Source: a bacterium
Lineage (GTDB): Bacteria; Krumholzibacteriota; Krumholzibacteriia; LZORAL124-64-63
DNA: 56,069 nt
Direction of reading: 5' to 3'
NCBI GenBank assembly: GCA_024223715.1
Contig: JAAEOA010000241.1
Span: 1-56,069, forward strand
This document shows, one piece after another, positions 7,969 to 16,724 of the stretch. The notes under the pieces were generated by a model. The model had not been told where the DNA came from. It worked only from the letters and a program-made list of their open reading frames with translations, and ran no database searches. Each line of letters starts with the position of its first letter. Positions within the stretch are counted from its first letter, which is position 1. A program made the translations under genes and the position numbers.

Positions 7969-9110
7969 ATGGATTCCAGAGCGTCAAGAAGACGATCAAT
8001 TTCCGAGGGGGTGTTAAAGGGACCAAGGCTAACTCTGACTGTTCCTTTTTCAGATGTCCCCATGGCTGCATGGGCCAAGGGGGCACATTGTAGGCCGGTT
8101 CGTACCGCCATGTCCCAATCCACATCAAGAATCATCCCCACTTTTTCCGGCGAAAATCCCTGAACCAACAGAGAGAACACAGCGGTGTGATGAGTCTCCA
8201 GAATGCTTGTTTCACCCTTTTCCAAACCCAAAATTCGGGTATGAGGCAGGTCGTTTAAACCTTGAAGGAGTTGTGTGCTCAGTTCTGTCTCAACTTGAGC
8301 CGAACCATTGTTCGCCAACCAGTTCAGGCCTGAATTCAGCCCGACCAATCCTACGGTATTTAGAGTGCCGGCTTCAAGACGGTAAGGATATTCCAATAAA
8401 TGATCCCGCTCGGCAGAGCGCACTCCGGTTCCACCCCATTGGGTGATTTTTAAATTCCCATCACCAGCAACCAATAGCCCACCCGTTCCCGTGGGACCCA
8501 TTAAACCCTTGTGCCCAGTAAATGCGACTAAATCTGCACCAATGGCCGCCATGTCAACAGGCACAACACCGGCAGTTTGGGCGATATCGAGTAAAAAGTG
8601 GATACCGCGGGCTTTGCAAAGTTGGCCAATGGCTTGTACCGGTTGCACCGTTCCGAGAACGTTGCTGGCGTGAGTGACAATAACAAGTTTTGTATTCGGT
8701 TTTAAAAGAGATTCAATAGTGTCCACCTCCACAAAACCACGCTCGTCGCAGGTGGCGAGATCGTGGTCAATACCAAATTTTTGCAACTCATGAAGAGGCC
8801 GCAGAACAGAATTATGCTCCAGGACGGTGGAGACAACGTGGTCGCCGGGCTCACAAATCCCCTGAATGGCAATGTTTAAAGCACTTGTGGCGTTGGGGGT
8901 AAAGATCACTCGGTCGGGATCGTGACTTGGGTGGTTGAAGAACCGGGCCAGTCGCAAGCGAAGCTTATCTATTCGCTGGCCTGCTTTCAGGCTCAGGTCG
9001 AATCCGGACCGGCCGGGATTGACCGCTTCGGTTGATAAAAATTCCCCGATATCGGCGGCAATGAATGGAGGCTTTGGGAAAGATGTGGCTGCATTGTCGA
9101 AATAAATCAT
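7962..9110 (-). CDS. class V aminotransferase, cysteine desulfurase (SufS/Csd-type)
   Basis: The 382-residue PLP enzyme begins MIYFDNAATSFPKP, the standard start of NifS/SufS-like proteins. Visible landmarks are EHNSVLRPL (cofactor-ring contact), HASNVLGTVQPV, the aspartate of LLDIAQTAGV, the Schiff-base lysine in TGHKGLMGPTG, and a C-terminal RTGLQCAPLAH with the likely persulfide cysteine in the position used by group II desulfurases. The expected reaction is transfer of sulfur from cysteine for Fe-S cluster or thio-cofactor assembly, giving alanine. No SufBCD, IscU or thiouridine gene lies beside it, so the acceptor cannot be named; a selenocysteine-lyase-like role is possible. It stands alone on the minus strand between two plus-strand lipoprotein genes. 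Confidence 0.88.
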   Translation of the reverse strand: MIYFDNAATSFPKPPFIAADIGEFLSTEAVNPGRSGFDLSLKAGQRIDKLRLRLARFFNHPSHDPDRVIFTPNATSALNIAIQGICEPGDHVVSTVLEHNSVLRPLHELQKFGIDHDLATCDERGFVEVDTIESLLKPNTKLVIVTHASNVLGTVQPVQAIGQLCKARGIHFLLDIAQTAGVVPVDMAAIGADLVAFTGHKGLMGPTGTGGLLVAGDGNLKITQWGGTGVRSAERDHLLEYPYRLEAGTLNTVGLVGLNSGLNWLANNGSAQVETELSTQLLQGLNDLPHTRILGLEKGETSILETHHTAVFSLLVQGFSPEKVGMILDVDWDMAVRTGLQCAPLAHAAMGTSEKGTVRVSLGPFNTPSEIDRLLDALESIK

Positions 9111-9227
9111 GGGGTTTCTTTCGGTTCCATTATTAAGTTTTGATGGCTACTGAGTTACATCGAAGCTCACCATCATAGTCTATTTGCCATTGAGGGGACA
9201 ATCAACCAGTGAAAAATTGAATTAAAG

Positions 9228-9290
9228 AATTACACCCGTGAATTACACCCGTGAAAGACACCCATGAAAGACACCCGGAAAACACTCGTG
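9228..9290. repeat. five tandem degenerate 12-13 bp repeats
   Basis: Units: AATTACACCCGTG (9228-9240), an identical copy (9241-9253), AAAGACACCCATG (9254-9266), AAAGACACCCGG (9267-9278) and AAAACACTCGTG (9279-9290). The shared core is ACACCCGTG. The array sits 10 nt upstream of the probable -35 of the SPOR lipoprotein gene and could be a set of regulator sites or a small minisatellite. Confidence 0.8.
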
Positions 9291-9300
9291 AATTGCCCTC

Positions 9301-9330
9301 TTGCCACATGACACGATTCTATCTTACAAT
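9301..9330 (+). promoter_or_regulatory. putative sigma-70-type promoter for the SPOR lipoprotein gene
   Basis: TTGCCA (9301-9306), 18-nt spacer, TACAAT (9325-9330); each hexamer differs from consensus by one base. The start codon is 37 nt downstream. Confidence 0.6.
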
Positions 9331-9367
9331 GGCTTAAAATTAAAACGGATTTCTCAGGGAGGATTTC

Positions 9368-9955
9368 ATGTCTACGAAACCAAAGATGTTTATTTTTCTG
9401 GTCCTCGCTCTGCTTGTCTTAATGACTTCCGGTTGCGGTGGCGGAGATGACAAACAAGTTCCGGAATCAAACCAAACAATTACTCAGACTAAAGCCATGG
9501 TGCCAGGTTCGGTAACCGAAAATGATTTAGCGGAAGCTACTGACTCAGATTCTGCTCTGGATGTCAGGCCTGAAGGCTATGGGGCAGAATCCACCGCACA
9601 CCCTGCAGACAGGAACAATCCTGCGGTAAAGCCTTCCGCCGAAGGTGGCCAATCTCCTGACGGTGCCATCCCTGAACAAAAACCAACAGACGCTCCACCG
9701 CCCCCTCCAGCAACCAAAATTTCAGGTCCTTTCAGCCTGCAACTGGGATCTTATACAGTAAAGGCCATTGCCGAAGAAAAAGCAGCCGATCTGCGCAAAT
9801 TGGGACATTCGGCAACCATTGAAGAAGCTGCTGTGGGAGGGCAACTCTACTACCGTGTTTTCATCAGAGGGCTGGCCGATCGACCAAGTGCAAAAAATCT
9901 TGGTGAAGACCTGCACAAAAGCCTTGGTTTGAGTTATCTTATTAAACGGAAATAA
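9368..9955 (+). CDS. SPOR-domain lipoprotein
   Basis: The 195-residue precursor has a lipoprotein signal peptide with lipobox MTSGC (cysteine at about residue 23). A disordered, proline- and acid-rich linker occupies about residues 25-117, with a run of prolines at its end. A SPOR domain follows at about 118-195 (FSLQLGSYTVKAIAEEKAAD through YYRVFIRG). SPOR domains bind denuded glycan strands at division septa, so a role in cell-wall remodelling is likely. The start has GGGAGG nine bases upstream. A perfect hairpin separates it from the cyclophilin gene. Confidence 0.88.
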   Translation: MSTKPKMFIFLVLALLVLMTSGCGGGDDKQVPESNQTITQTKAMVPGSVTENDLAEATDSDSALDVRPEGYGAESTAHPADRNNPAVKPSAEGGQSPDGAIPEQKPTDAPPPPPATKISGPFSLQLGSYTVKAIAEEKAADLRKLGHSATIEEAAVGGQLYYRVFIRGLADRPSAKNLGEDLHKSLGLSYLIKRK

Positions 9956-9980
9956 TTCCAGCGATTCCCGAACGACTTAA

Positions 9981-10013
9981 CCAACCCCGGCTGACAGCCG
10001 GGGTTGGATTTTC
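9981..10013 (+). terminator. hairpin terminator or attenuator between the SPOR and cyclophilin genes
   Basis: A perfect 12-bp stem (CCAACCCCGGCT at 9981-9992, loop GAC, AGCCGGGGTTGG at 9996-10007) is followed by ATTTTC. The U-tract is short and the next ribosome site begins at 10016, so partial readthrough is plausible. Confidence 0.75.
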
Positions 10014-10024
10014 CCGGAGAAAAA

Positions 10025-10762
10025 ATGAAACGCTCCCTGAAGAAGTTATTTGTAGTAGTCTGTCTTGTTTTGATGACCCAGAGTTTAGCTGCGGCAGCTT
10101 CCGGTCCTGTTTTCTTGCGAATGACCACCGAGGCCGGAGAAATGCTGGCTGTGTTTTATCCGGAATTGGCCCCTCATCATGTGGATAGCTTCATTCACTT
10201 ATCGCGCACAGGCTTTTACGAAGGAACAAAATTTCACCGCATTGTGCCCGGGTTTGTTATTCAGGGCGGTGACCCAAAAAGTATGGACATGGATCCGCGC
10301 AACGACGGCAGCGGAGGTCCCACCATTGCCGATGTCCTAAATGAAGAAGAAGCTCAACTTGTTGCACAGGTCAACAACATGCTTGCAGACAAAGGCTATG
10401 CCGGGCTTCAGGGAGAGGCTGTGCTCAAAGCTGAATTCTCCAAAACTGCGAAACACATACGGGGAACTCTGTCCATGGCTCGGGGACCTGAGCACGACTC
10501 AGCAGGGAGCCAATTCTTCGTCTGCGTTGACAATGCCTCGGCTCTGGATGGCCAATACACAATTTTCGGTTACGTTTTTAAGGGAATGGAAACTGCCGAC
10601 ATTATTGTATCGGCTAAAAAATTCCCAGCTGCAGGACCCGACGCACCGGCCAAGCCGGTGGCTCTGACCAAAACAGAAATCATTGAAGGAAGTGATGGCT
10701 TGCGTCCCGACGAAAAATCTGTCTGGGACGAATTGCCCGCAAAACTCAGGAATGTGAAGTAG
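10025..10762 (+). CDS. exported cyclophilin-type peptidyl-prolyl cis-trans isomerase
   Basis: This 245-residue precursor has a signal peptide (KLFVVVCLVLMTQSLAAAA, about residues 7-25) and a cyclophilin fold. Conserved pieces are FHRIVPGFVIQGGDP, GTLSMARG, SAGSQFFVCVDNA and the closing FGYVFKGME. The active-site Arg lies in FHRIV and the QFF motif is intact. About 35 extra residues (around 110-145, rich in Glu and Ala) are inserted after GGDP, where many cyclophilins have a short loop. It should speed proline isomerisation during folding of envelope proteins. The ATG at 10025 is preferred over a TTG at 10004 because the latter lies inside the upstream hairpin, and GGAGA precedes the ATG. uvrA starts two bases after its stop codon. 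Confidence 0.9.
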   Translation: MKRSLKKLFVVVCLVLMTQSLAAAASGPVFLRMTTEAGEMLAVFYPELAPHHVDSFIHLSRTGFYEGTKFHRIVPGFVIQGGDPKSMDMDPRNDGSGGPTIADVLNEEEAQLVAQVNNMLADKGYAGLQGEAVLKAEFSKTAKHIRGTLSMARGPEHDSAGSQFFVCVDNASALDGQYTIFGYVFKGMETADIIVSAKKFPAAGPDAPAKPVALTKTEIIEGSDGLRPDEKSVWDELPAKLRNVK

Positions 10763-10764
10763 CC

Positions 10765-13620
10765 TTGCCTCAGAATAAAACCAAATTTGACCCGGTTCAC
10801 GGGGACATCACCGTTACCGGGGTTCGTGTTCACAACCTCAAAAACCTCAGTTTGAAACTGCCCCGGCGAAAGCTGGTGGTGGTCACCGGGCCCAGTGGTT
10901 CAGGGAAATCCAGTCTGGCTTTTGATACTCTTTATGCTGAAGGGCAGCGCCGGTACATCGAAAGCCTTTCCAGTTATGCGCACCAGTTTCTTGATCAATT
11001 GCCCAAACCGGATGTGGATCGCATTGAAGGGCTCTCGCCGGCCCTGGCTATTGATCAGAAGGGTCTTGGTCGCAGTCCCCGCTCCACCGTGGGTACCGTT
11101 ACTGAGATTTATAACTTTTTGCGATTGCTGTATGCCCGTTGCGGAGAAATTTATTGCCCCGATTGCCAGGTCCCGGCTACGGGCCGGCCTCTGTCAGATA
11201 TTGAAGACGAAATTGCCGCCTTGCCCGAAAAGACACGTTTTTATTTGATGGCCCCGGTGGTTATTGGGCGCAAGGGACAGCACAAAAAACTATTGGATGA
11301 TTTGAACCAACAGGGATATTTGCGAGCTCTGGTCGATGGCCAGATGGTTGAGTTGGAAGACGGTGTGGACCTGGACCGTAACAAAGTTCACGACATTGCC
11401 GTGGTCGTCGATGGTTTGGTTAACCGGCCGGGTATCAGGGAACGGTTGAAACTGGCTCTGGATCAGGCAGCGGAATTGGGCAACGGCAGGGTCTTGGTTT
11501 GGCGTGATGGCCGGCAGGATATGTACAGTCGTGAGAGCTCCTGCCCTGGTTGCGGACGGGGTTTTTCCGAACCCGAACCACGACAATTTTCCTTCAATTC
11601 TCCCGCTGGCAGTTGTGATGGATGCAACGGGTTGGGTGCTTTGCGCACCGTCATACCCGAGGCGTTGGTACCCGATGAAGAATTAAGCATTGCCGACGGT
11701 GCCATTGAGTTTTTGAAAGGCAAAGAAACCAGTTGGCTTTATGTGCAAATTGAAGCTCTGGCTGAAGCTATGGACTTCACTTTGCAGCAGTCTTTTGGGT
11801 CAATAAATACTGAAGCCCGGGAAACTCTTTTTCACGGACCTAACGATGAAGTTGGCAAGCGCCTGCGCAAACATAAACACTACAACGCCTTTTTGCGTGA
11901 CTGGGAAGGCATGGTTCCGGAACTTGTACGCCGTCACCGGGAGACCAAAAGTGAAAAGGTTCGAGGTTCTCTGGAGCGACTCATGGTTCTCCAGGAATGT
12001 GAAGAGTGCCAAGGCCATCGGTTACGCCCCGAGTCATTGAATGTCCGCATTGGCGGGTTGCACATTGGTCAGGTTAGTGCTTTATGTCTGGATGAATTTT
12101 CTGAATGGGTAGAGTCGCTGAAATTTATTTCGGAGAGAGATTTACTGGTCAGCCAACCGGTGCTTGACCAAATTAAATCCCGTTTGAAATTCCTGCTTCA
12201 GGTGGGTGTCACTTATCTCAGCCTTGCCCGCGGTACCAATACATTAAGTGGTGGAGAAGGGCAACGCGTTCGCCTGGCCACTCAGGTGGGTAGCCAGTTA
12301 ACGGGCGTTTTATACATTCTGGATGAGCCCAGTGTTGGATTGCACCATCGGGACATCAACAAACTTGTGGTCACTTTGAAAGCCCTGCGTGACCGGGGGA
12401 ATTCGGTAGTGGTTGTGGAACACGATCGTGATGTAATGCTGGCTGCCGATCACTTGATTGATCTGGGCCCCGGTGCCGGAGAGCACGGTGGTCAGTTGGT
12501 GGGCCAGGGTACAGTGCCTGAAATCATCAAAAAAGAGGGAACATCCACCGGTGATTATCTTGCTGGCAGGGTGGGATTTGGTGGACCCGACCCACTGACC
12601 GGGAAAAATACGGCAGATTGTGAGCGGTTGCGCTTCACTGAACTTTCCGGTAGAAACCTGAAAAAGATCGATTTGGAAGTCCCTCTTGGTGTGCTCACGG
12701 TGGTGACCGGAGTTTCGGGTTCCGGGAAAAGCAGCGCGGTTCATGAAACCTTGTATCGAGCCCTGGCAGGAAAGCTTCATCGGGCAAGAAAGCGTCCGGC
12801 TCCTTTTGGTAAAATGACCGGCGACGAACATCTTGCTTCGGTGGTCTTGGTTAATCAGACTCCCATTGGACGCTCGCCTCGCAGTACACCGGCCACATAT
12901 ACGGGCTTATACAACCACATCCGCAATCTTTTTGCCCAGACCAGTCTGGCTAAAATGCGAGGCTATAAGGCTGGACGTTTTAGTTTCAATACTGCTGGTG
13001 GAAGATGTCCTGTTTGCGAAGGGGCTGGACTGCGCCGGTTGACAATGGATTTTCTGCCAGATGTGGAAGTTCTGTGTGAAGAATGCAATGGCCGCCGTTT
13101 CGACCGGGAAACCCTCGAGGTTCATTTCAAAGGGTGTGATATTGCCCGTGTTTTGGAAATGACTGTGGAAGAAGCCCATCAGTTGCTGGAGAAAATCCCT
13201 GCCTGCCGGAAAATTCTGGAAATTATGGAAGGTGTGGGCCTGGGATATCTGCGATTGGGGCAATCAGGCGGGACTTTAAGTGGTGGAGAAGCCCAGCGGA
13301 TAAAACTTGTCAAGGAATTGGTTAAAGGCGGCACCCGTCATACCCTTTACATTCTTGATGAACCCACGACCGGATTGCACTTTTGCGATGTGGACCGCCT
13401 GATGAATGTCCTGGGACGATTGATTGGTCAGGATAATTCAGTCCTGGTTATTGAACATCATTCCGAGGTTATTCGCCGGGCCGATCACATCATCGATTTG
13501 GGCCCGGAAGGGGGCAGCCTGGGCGGGCATATCGTAGCCAGCGGAACCATGGAGCAGGTCATGGCGGTAGATGAATCGTATACCGGAGCTATGCTGCGAG
13601 AGCATTTTGGGAAAAATTGA
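10765..13620 (+). CDS. uvrA: excinuclease ABC subunit A
   Basis: The 951-residue protein is a full-length UvrA, the damage sensor of nucleotide excision repair. The first ATPase has Walker A GPSGSGKSS (residues 42-50), and its signature LSGGEGQRVRLA and Walker B LYILDEPSVGLH lie near residue 494-520. The second has Walker A GVSGSGKSS (about 648) and signature LSGGEAQRIKL with LYILDEPTTGLH (about 837-865). Two zinc modules are visible, CPGCG with CDGCNGLG (about 258-290) and CPVCEGAG with CEECNG (about 750-780), as is the IDQKGLGRSPRS segment. The start is a TTG three bases after the cyclophilin stop codon (GAAG just upstream), suggesting translational coupling. It is not next to uvrB or uvrC. 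Confidence 0.97.
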   Translation: MPQNKTKFDPVHGDITVTGVRVHNLKNLSLKLPRRKLVVVTGPSGSGKSSLAFDTLYAEGQRRYIESLSSYAHQFLDQLPKPDVDRIEGLSPALAIDQKGLGRSPRSTVGTVTEIYNFLRLLYARCGEIYCPDCQVPATGRPLSDIEDEIAALPEKTRFYLMAPVVIGRKGQHKKLLDDLNQQGYLRALVDGQMVELEDGVDLDRNKVHDIAVVVDGLVNRPGIRERLKLALDQAAELGNGRVLVWRDGRQDMYSRESSCPGCGRGFSEPEPRQFSFNSPAGSCDGCNGLGALRTVIPEALVPDEELSIADGAIEFLKGKETSWLYVQIEALAEAMDFTLQQSFGSINTEARETLFHGPNDEVGKRLRKHKHYNAFLRDWEGMVPELVRRHRETKSEKVRGSLERLMVLQECEECQGHRLRPESLNVRIGGLHIGQVSALCLDEFSEWVESLKFISERDLLVSQPVLDQIKSRLKFLLQVGVTYLSLARGTNTLSGGEGQRVRLATQVGSQLTGVLYILDEPSVGLHHRDINKLVVTLKALRDRGNSVVVVEHDRDVMLAADHLIDLGPGAGEHGGQLVGQGTVPEIIKKEGTSTGDYLAGRVGFGGPDPLTGKNTADCERLRFTELSGRNLKKIDLEVPLGVLTVVTGVSGSGKSSAVHETLYRALAGKLHRARKRPAPFGKMTGDEHLASVVLVNQTPIGRSPRSTPATYTGLYNHIRNLFAQTSLAKMRGYKAGRFSFNTAGGRCPVCEGAGLRRLTMDFLPDVEVLCEECNGRRFDRETLEVHFKGCDIARVLEMTVEEAHQLLEKIPACRKILEIMEGVGLGYLRLGQSGGTLSGGEAQRIKLVKELVKGGTRHTLYILDEPTTGLHFCDVDRLMNVLGRLIGQDNSVLVIEHHSEVIRRADHIIDLGPEGGSLGGHIVASGTMEQVMAVDESYTGAMLREHFGKN

Positions 13621-13714
13621 CAACTGTAACTTGGCTTAAAGCATCTCAGGGGTTATTTTTCTGACGTTCCCGAGACAGAGCGGCAGGGGCAGGATTAATT
13701 TTTTCAAATTGTCC

Positions 13715-13743
13715 CTTAAGTCGCTTTCATGGAATCACTTAAG
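13715..13743. promoter_or_regulatory. inverted repeat upstream of the glycine cleavage operon
   Basis: CTTAAGT (13715-13721) and ACTTAAG (13737-13743) form a perfect 7-bp inverted repeat with a 15-nt centre, ending 19 nt before the gcvT start. It may be an operator or a small leader hairpin. I see no glycine riboswitch in the 142-nt gap. Confidence 0.35.
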
Positions 13744-13762
13744 CCCTTGAAAGGGTTCAGTT

Positions 13763-14947
13763 TTGAGTGAAAACAATCTAAAACAAACTCCTCTGACTTC
13801 ATGGCACGCCTTGCACGGTGGCCGAATGGTGGAATACGCGGGTTTCGAAATGCCTGTGCAATACGAAGGTGTTCTGGCCGAACATGCCGTTGTCCGGGAA
13901 AAAGTTGGCCTTTTTGATATCACGCATATGGGTGAAATTGAAGTCAATGGTCCCGGCAGCCGAGCCTGGATCAGCAGTTTGATTACCAACAGCCTTAAAA
14001 AAAGTGTTCCTGGCAAAGTGGTTTATAACGCTATGTGCAAACCCGATGGTGGCGTCCTTGACGACATGCTGGTCTATTGCCTGGAAGAAGAACGCTGGCT
14101 GGTCGTTTGTAACGCTGCCAATCACGAAAAAATTGTCAATTGGATGCAGAGTCATTTGCCCGATGACGGTGTTAAAATGACCGACCGCAGCCACGAAATT
14201 GCCATGATTGCTGTTCAGGGTCCGGACAGTCGTGAACTGATGGGCCGACTGGAAATGCTGGCCGGAAAATCTGCCGAAATTGACGCTCTGGATTTTTATT
14301 CCGCTTTTACCTGTGAGGGTCCTTCCGGAGAATGGTTGGTCTCACGTACTGGTTATACCGGGGAACATGGCTACGAACTTTACCTTCCCAATGAAGACGC
14401 GTTGTCTGTGTGGGAAGAACTTTTGACCCGTGGCGAAGACCTTGGTGTGGCCCCCATTGGCCTTGCCGCCCGCGATACCCTGCGCTTCGAAGTTTGTTAT
14501 TGTCTTTACGGACACGAACTTGGCGAAGAAATCTCACCTTTGGAAGCAGGTATCAACTGGGCAGTAAAAATGAAGAAAAAAGGTGGTTTTGTGGGCCTGG
14601 AAGCACTTCTCAAGCAAAGAGAAGCCGGTGTTCCGCGGCAAATCGTCTGCCTGGAGCTCGATGGCAAAGGCATCGCTCGTCAGGATGCCCGTGTTTTGCA
14701 CAACGATACAGATGTTGGATTTGTGACCAGCGGTACTTTCAGTCCTACGCTGAAAAAAGCCCTGGCGATGGCTTTGGTTGAAAAAGATTTGCCTGATGGC
14801 GACTCATCAAGCAGCTCATCAAGCAGCTCATCAGGCAATTGGGCTGTCGATGTGCGAGGTCGAAAAATTCCCTGCCACCCGGTGGCGTTTCCTTTCTTGG
14901 CGGCCAGGACCAAAGGTGATCCCCGGGCCGATCGGTCGCTGTCCTAA
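13763..14947 (+). CDS. gcvT: glycine cleavage system T protein (aminomethyltransferase)
   Basis: The 394-residue protein transfers the methylene group from aminomethyl-lipoyl GcvH to tetrahydrofolate, releasing ammonia. Family landmarks are LHGGRMVEYAGFEMPVQY at the N terminus, REKVGLFDITHMGE, VYNAMCKPDGGVLDDMLVY, GYTGEHGYELYL and GLAARDTLRFE. It is longer than usual (about 360-370). A run of ten serines interrupts a loop between VEKDLPDGD and NWAVDVRG, and the tail runs about 15 residues beyond the common FPFL end. The start is a TTG with GAAAGGG seven bases upstream. It leads the operon gcvT-gcvH-gcvPA-gcvPB-lipM. Confidence 0.95.
   Translation: MSENNLKQTPLTSWHALHGGRMVEYAGFEMPVQYEGVLAEHAVVREKVGLFDITHMGEIEVNGPGSRAWISSLITNSLKKSVPGKVVYNAMCKPDGGVLDDMLVYCLEEERWLVVCNAANHEKIVNWMQSHLPDDGVKMTDRSHEIAMIAVQGPDSRELMGRLEMLAGKSAEIDALDFYSAFTCEGPSGEWLVSRTGYTGEHGYELYLPNEDALSVWEELLTRGEDLGVAPIGLAARDTLRFEVCYCLYGHELGEEISPLEAGINWAVKMKKKGGFVGLEALLKQREAGVPRQIVCLELDGKGIARQDARVLHNDTDVGFVTSGTFSPTLKKALAMALVEKDLPDGDSSSSSSSSSSGNWAVDVRGRKIPCHPVAFPFLAARTKGDPRADRSLS
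14804..14833 (+). repeat. 12-bp in-frame minisatellite encoding poly-serine in gcvT
   Basis: TCATCAAGCAGC occurs twice in a row plus half a copy (30 nt, ten Ser codons of two types). A unit length divisible by three means that gain or loss would keep the gcvT frame. Confidence 0.85.
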
Positions 14948-14978
14948 ACCGGCAGCAAAATTTCAGGAGGCTATTGAA

Positions 14979-15356
14979 ATGGTTCCCAACGATCGTAAAT
15001 ACACCAAGGAACACGAGTGGGTCCAGATTGAAGATGGAGTGGCCACCATAGGTGTGACCGACTTTGCCGCCACCGAACTTGGTGATATTGTTTTTGTGGA
15101 AATGCCCGAAGTGGGCGATGAAGTGAACGCTGATGAAACCGTCGGCTCCATTGAATCGGTCAAAGCCGTGGAAGATCTTTTTGTTCCGGTTTCCGGTGAA
15201 GTGGTGGAAGTCAATGACGCCATTGATGCGGCTCCGGAACTGGTTAATAGCGAACCCTTCGACGGTGGCTGGTTGTTCAAGGTCCAACTCACCGATGAAT
15301 CTGAATTGGAAAATCTAATGGATGCCGCCGCTTATGGCGATATTCTCGGAGGCTAA
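14979..15356 (+). CDS. gcvH: glycine cleavage system H protein (lipoyl carrier)
   Basis: This 125-residue acidic protein carries the aminomethyl intermediate between the P, T and L proteins on a lipoyl-lysine. The start MVPNDRKYTKEHEWVQ and the core GVTDFAATELGDIVFVEMPE are typical. The lipoylated lysine is in GSIESVKAVEDLF, about residue 63. The C terminus WLFKVQLTDESELENLMD is complete. The ATG at 14979 has CAGGAGG eight bases upstream; a longer open frame that begins at 14778 is rejected because it runs through the poly-serine repeat of gcvT in another frame. Confidence 0.97.
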   Translation: MVPNDRKYTKEHEWVQIEDGVATIGVTDFAATELGDIVFVEMPEVGDEVNADETVGSIESVKAVEDLFVPVSGEVVEVNDAIDAAPELVNSEPFDGGWLFKVQLTDESELENLMDAAAYGDILGG

Positions 15357-15362
15357 AAGAGA

Positions 15363-16724
15363 ATGCCTTACGTTCCGCACACACCTGAAGATATTCAGGC
15401 TATGCTCAAGGTCATCGGCGCCAACAGCGTCGATGACCTTTTTTCTGACCTACCTGAAAATGTACGGTTGAAAGAAAAACTGGATCTGCCCGACGGTCTC
15501 TGTGAAGAAGAGGTTCTGTGGTATTTCCAGAAAGCAGCCGGTCAAAACCAGGGCCAAAGTCAGTTAACCAGTTTCCTCGGCGGCGGTGTTTACGATTGCG
15601 CCATTCCTGCTGCCATCGATGCCCTTACCGGTCGCAGTGAATTTTTGACTGCCTACACTCCGTATCAACCGGAAGTCAGCCAAGGCACTTTGCAGGCTAT
15701 TTATGAGTGGCAAACGTTCATTTGCCGTCTTACCGGTATGGATGTAGCTAATGCCAGCATGTACGATGGTGCCACAGCTTTGGGTGAAGCGGTGTTGATG
15801 GCTCTTGCGGCATCTCGAAAAAACACAGTGGTGCTGCCAGATACTTTGAACCCCCGTTACCGTCGGGTGGTTGCCACCATGATGCGTGGCGAAGGTGTAA
15901 AAGTTCTGATTGCCAAAGCCAGCGACAACGGAACCACCGACCCGGATTCTCTTAAAAATATCATGACCGACGATGTGGGTTGTGTGGTCATTCAAAACCC
16001 CAATTATCTGGGGCTGATTGAACAGGTGGACACCCTTTCTGCCATCGTAAAAAACACCAAGGCTGTTTTGGTTGCTGCAGTGAATCCCGTTTCTCTTTCG
16101 TTGCTGAAAACACCTGCTGAGTATGGAGCCCAAATTACCGTGGGTGAAGCTCAACCTTTTGGCATTCCCACCAGCTGGGGAGGGCCTTTGCTGGGCTTCA
16201 TGTCCTGCACCGATAAATTAAAACGCCGATTGCCTGGACGGGTAGTGGGAGCCACTACCGACAACCGGGGCAATTCTGGTTATGTGCTTACGCTGCAAAC
16301 CCGTGAACAACACATTCGTCGGGAAAAAGCCACTTCCAACATTTGCAGCAATCAGGGGCTGAATGCCCTGCGTGCCACTGTTTATTTGGCCATGCTGGGC
16401 AAAGAGGGTTTTCAGGAATTGGGGCAGGCCAACCAAATTCGCATCAATGCTTTGCGACGGGCTGTTGAAAATGTGGATGGCGTTGAGTTGCCTTACGAAG
16501 GACCTGTTTTTAATGAAATGGTTATTCGTTTGGGTAAACCAGCGGCACAGTTTATTGATTTTGCCCGTGAAAATAATGTTCTGGCCGGTATTGATCTGAA
16601 GAATTTCCCAGTCGGAACCGAAAACGATTTACTGGTTGCCGTAACTGAAAAACGGACGGCTGAAGAAATTAATCAGTTGGCCGATCTTCTGGCCTCGTTT
16701 CATAGTACAGCGGAGGTGAAATAA
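15363..16724 (+). CDS. gcvPA: glycine dehydrogenase (decarboxylating) subunit 1, P protein alpha half
   Basis: The 453-residue protein is the N-terminal half of a split P protein. It begins MPYVPHTPEDIQAMLKVIG and contains FLGGGVYDCAIPAAIDAL, FLTAYTPYQPEVSQGTLQAI, YEWQTFICRLTGMDVANASM and REQHIRREKATSNICSNQ, all strong family signatures. It has the aminotransferase fold but no Schiff-base lysine, which lies in GcvPB; the pair forms the active alpha2beta2 enzyme. A GGAGG site overlaps the end of gcvH. Its stop codon shares a base with the gcvPB start codon. Confidence 0.97.
   Translation: MPYVPHTPEDIQAMLKVIGANSVDDLFSDLPENVRLKEKLDLPDGLCEEEVLWYFQKAAGQNQGQSQLTSFLGGGVYDCAIPAAIDALTGRSEFLTAYTPYQPEVSQGTLQAIYEWQTFICRLTGMDVANASMYDGATALGEAVLMALAASRKNTVVLPDTLNPRYRRVVATMMRGEGVKVLIAKASDNGTTDPDSLKNIMTDDVGCVVIQNPNYLGLIEQVDTLSAIVKNTKAVLVAAVNPVSLSLLKTPAEYGAQITVGEAQPFGIPTSWGGPLLGFMSCTDKLKRRLPGRVVGATTDNRGNSGYVLTLQTREQHIRREKATSNICSNQGLNALRATVYLAMLGKEGFQELGQANQIRINALRRAVENVDGVELPYEGPVFNEMVIRLGKPAAQFIDFARENNVLAGIDLKNFPVGTENDLLVAVTEKRTAEEINQLADLLASFHSTAEVK

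Noticed and set aside
9228-9290. CRISPR array
   Set aside because: The repeats are adjacent with no spacers and no cas genes are present.
12310-12831. Antisense open frame inside uvrA
   Set aside because: It opposes the strongly conserved UvrA ATPase region and shows no family features.
13621-13762. Glycine riboswitch before gcvT
   Set aside because: The 142-nt gap has only a short inverted repeat; none of the conserved glycine-aptamer blocks could be read.
14778-14978. N-terminal extension of GcvH
   Set aside because: This in-frame part lies wholly inside gcvT, encodes a repeat (HQAA) in the wrong frame, and the ATG at 14979 has a strong RBS.
15564-16154. Long antisense open frame inside gcvPA
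   Set aside because: No RBS or recognisable protein; it is a codon-bias shadow of a highly conserved gene.
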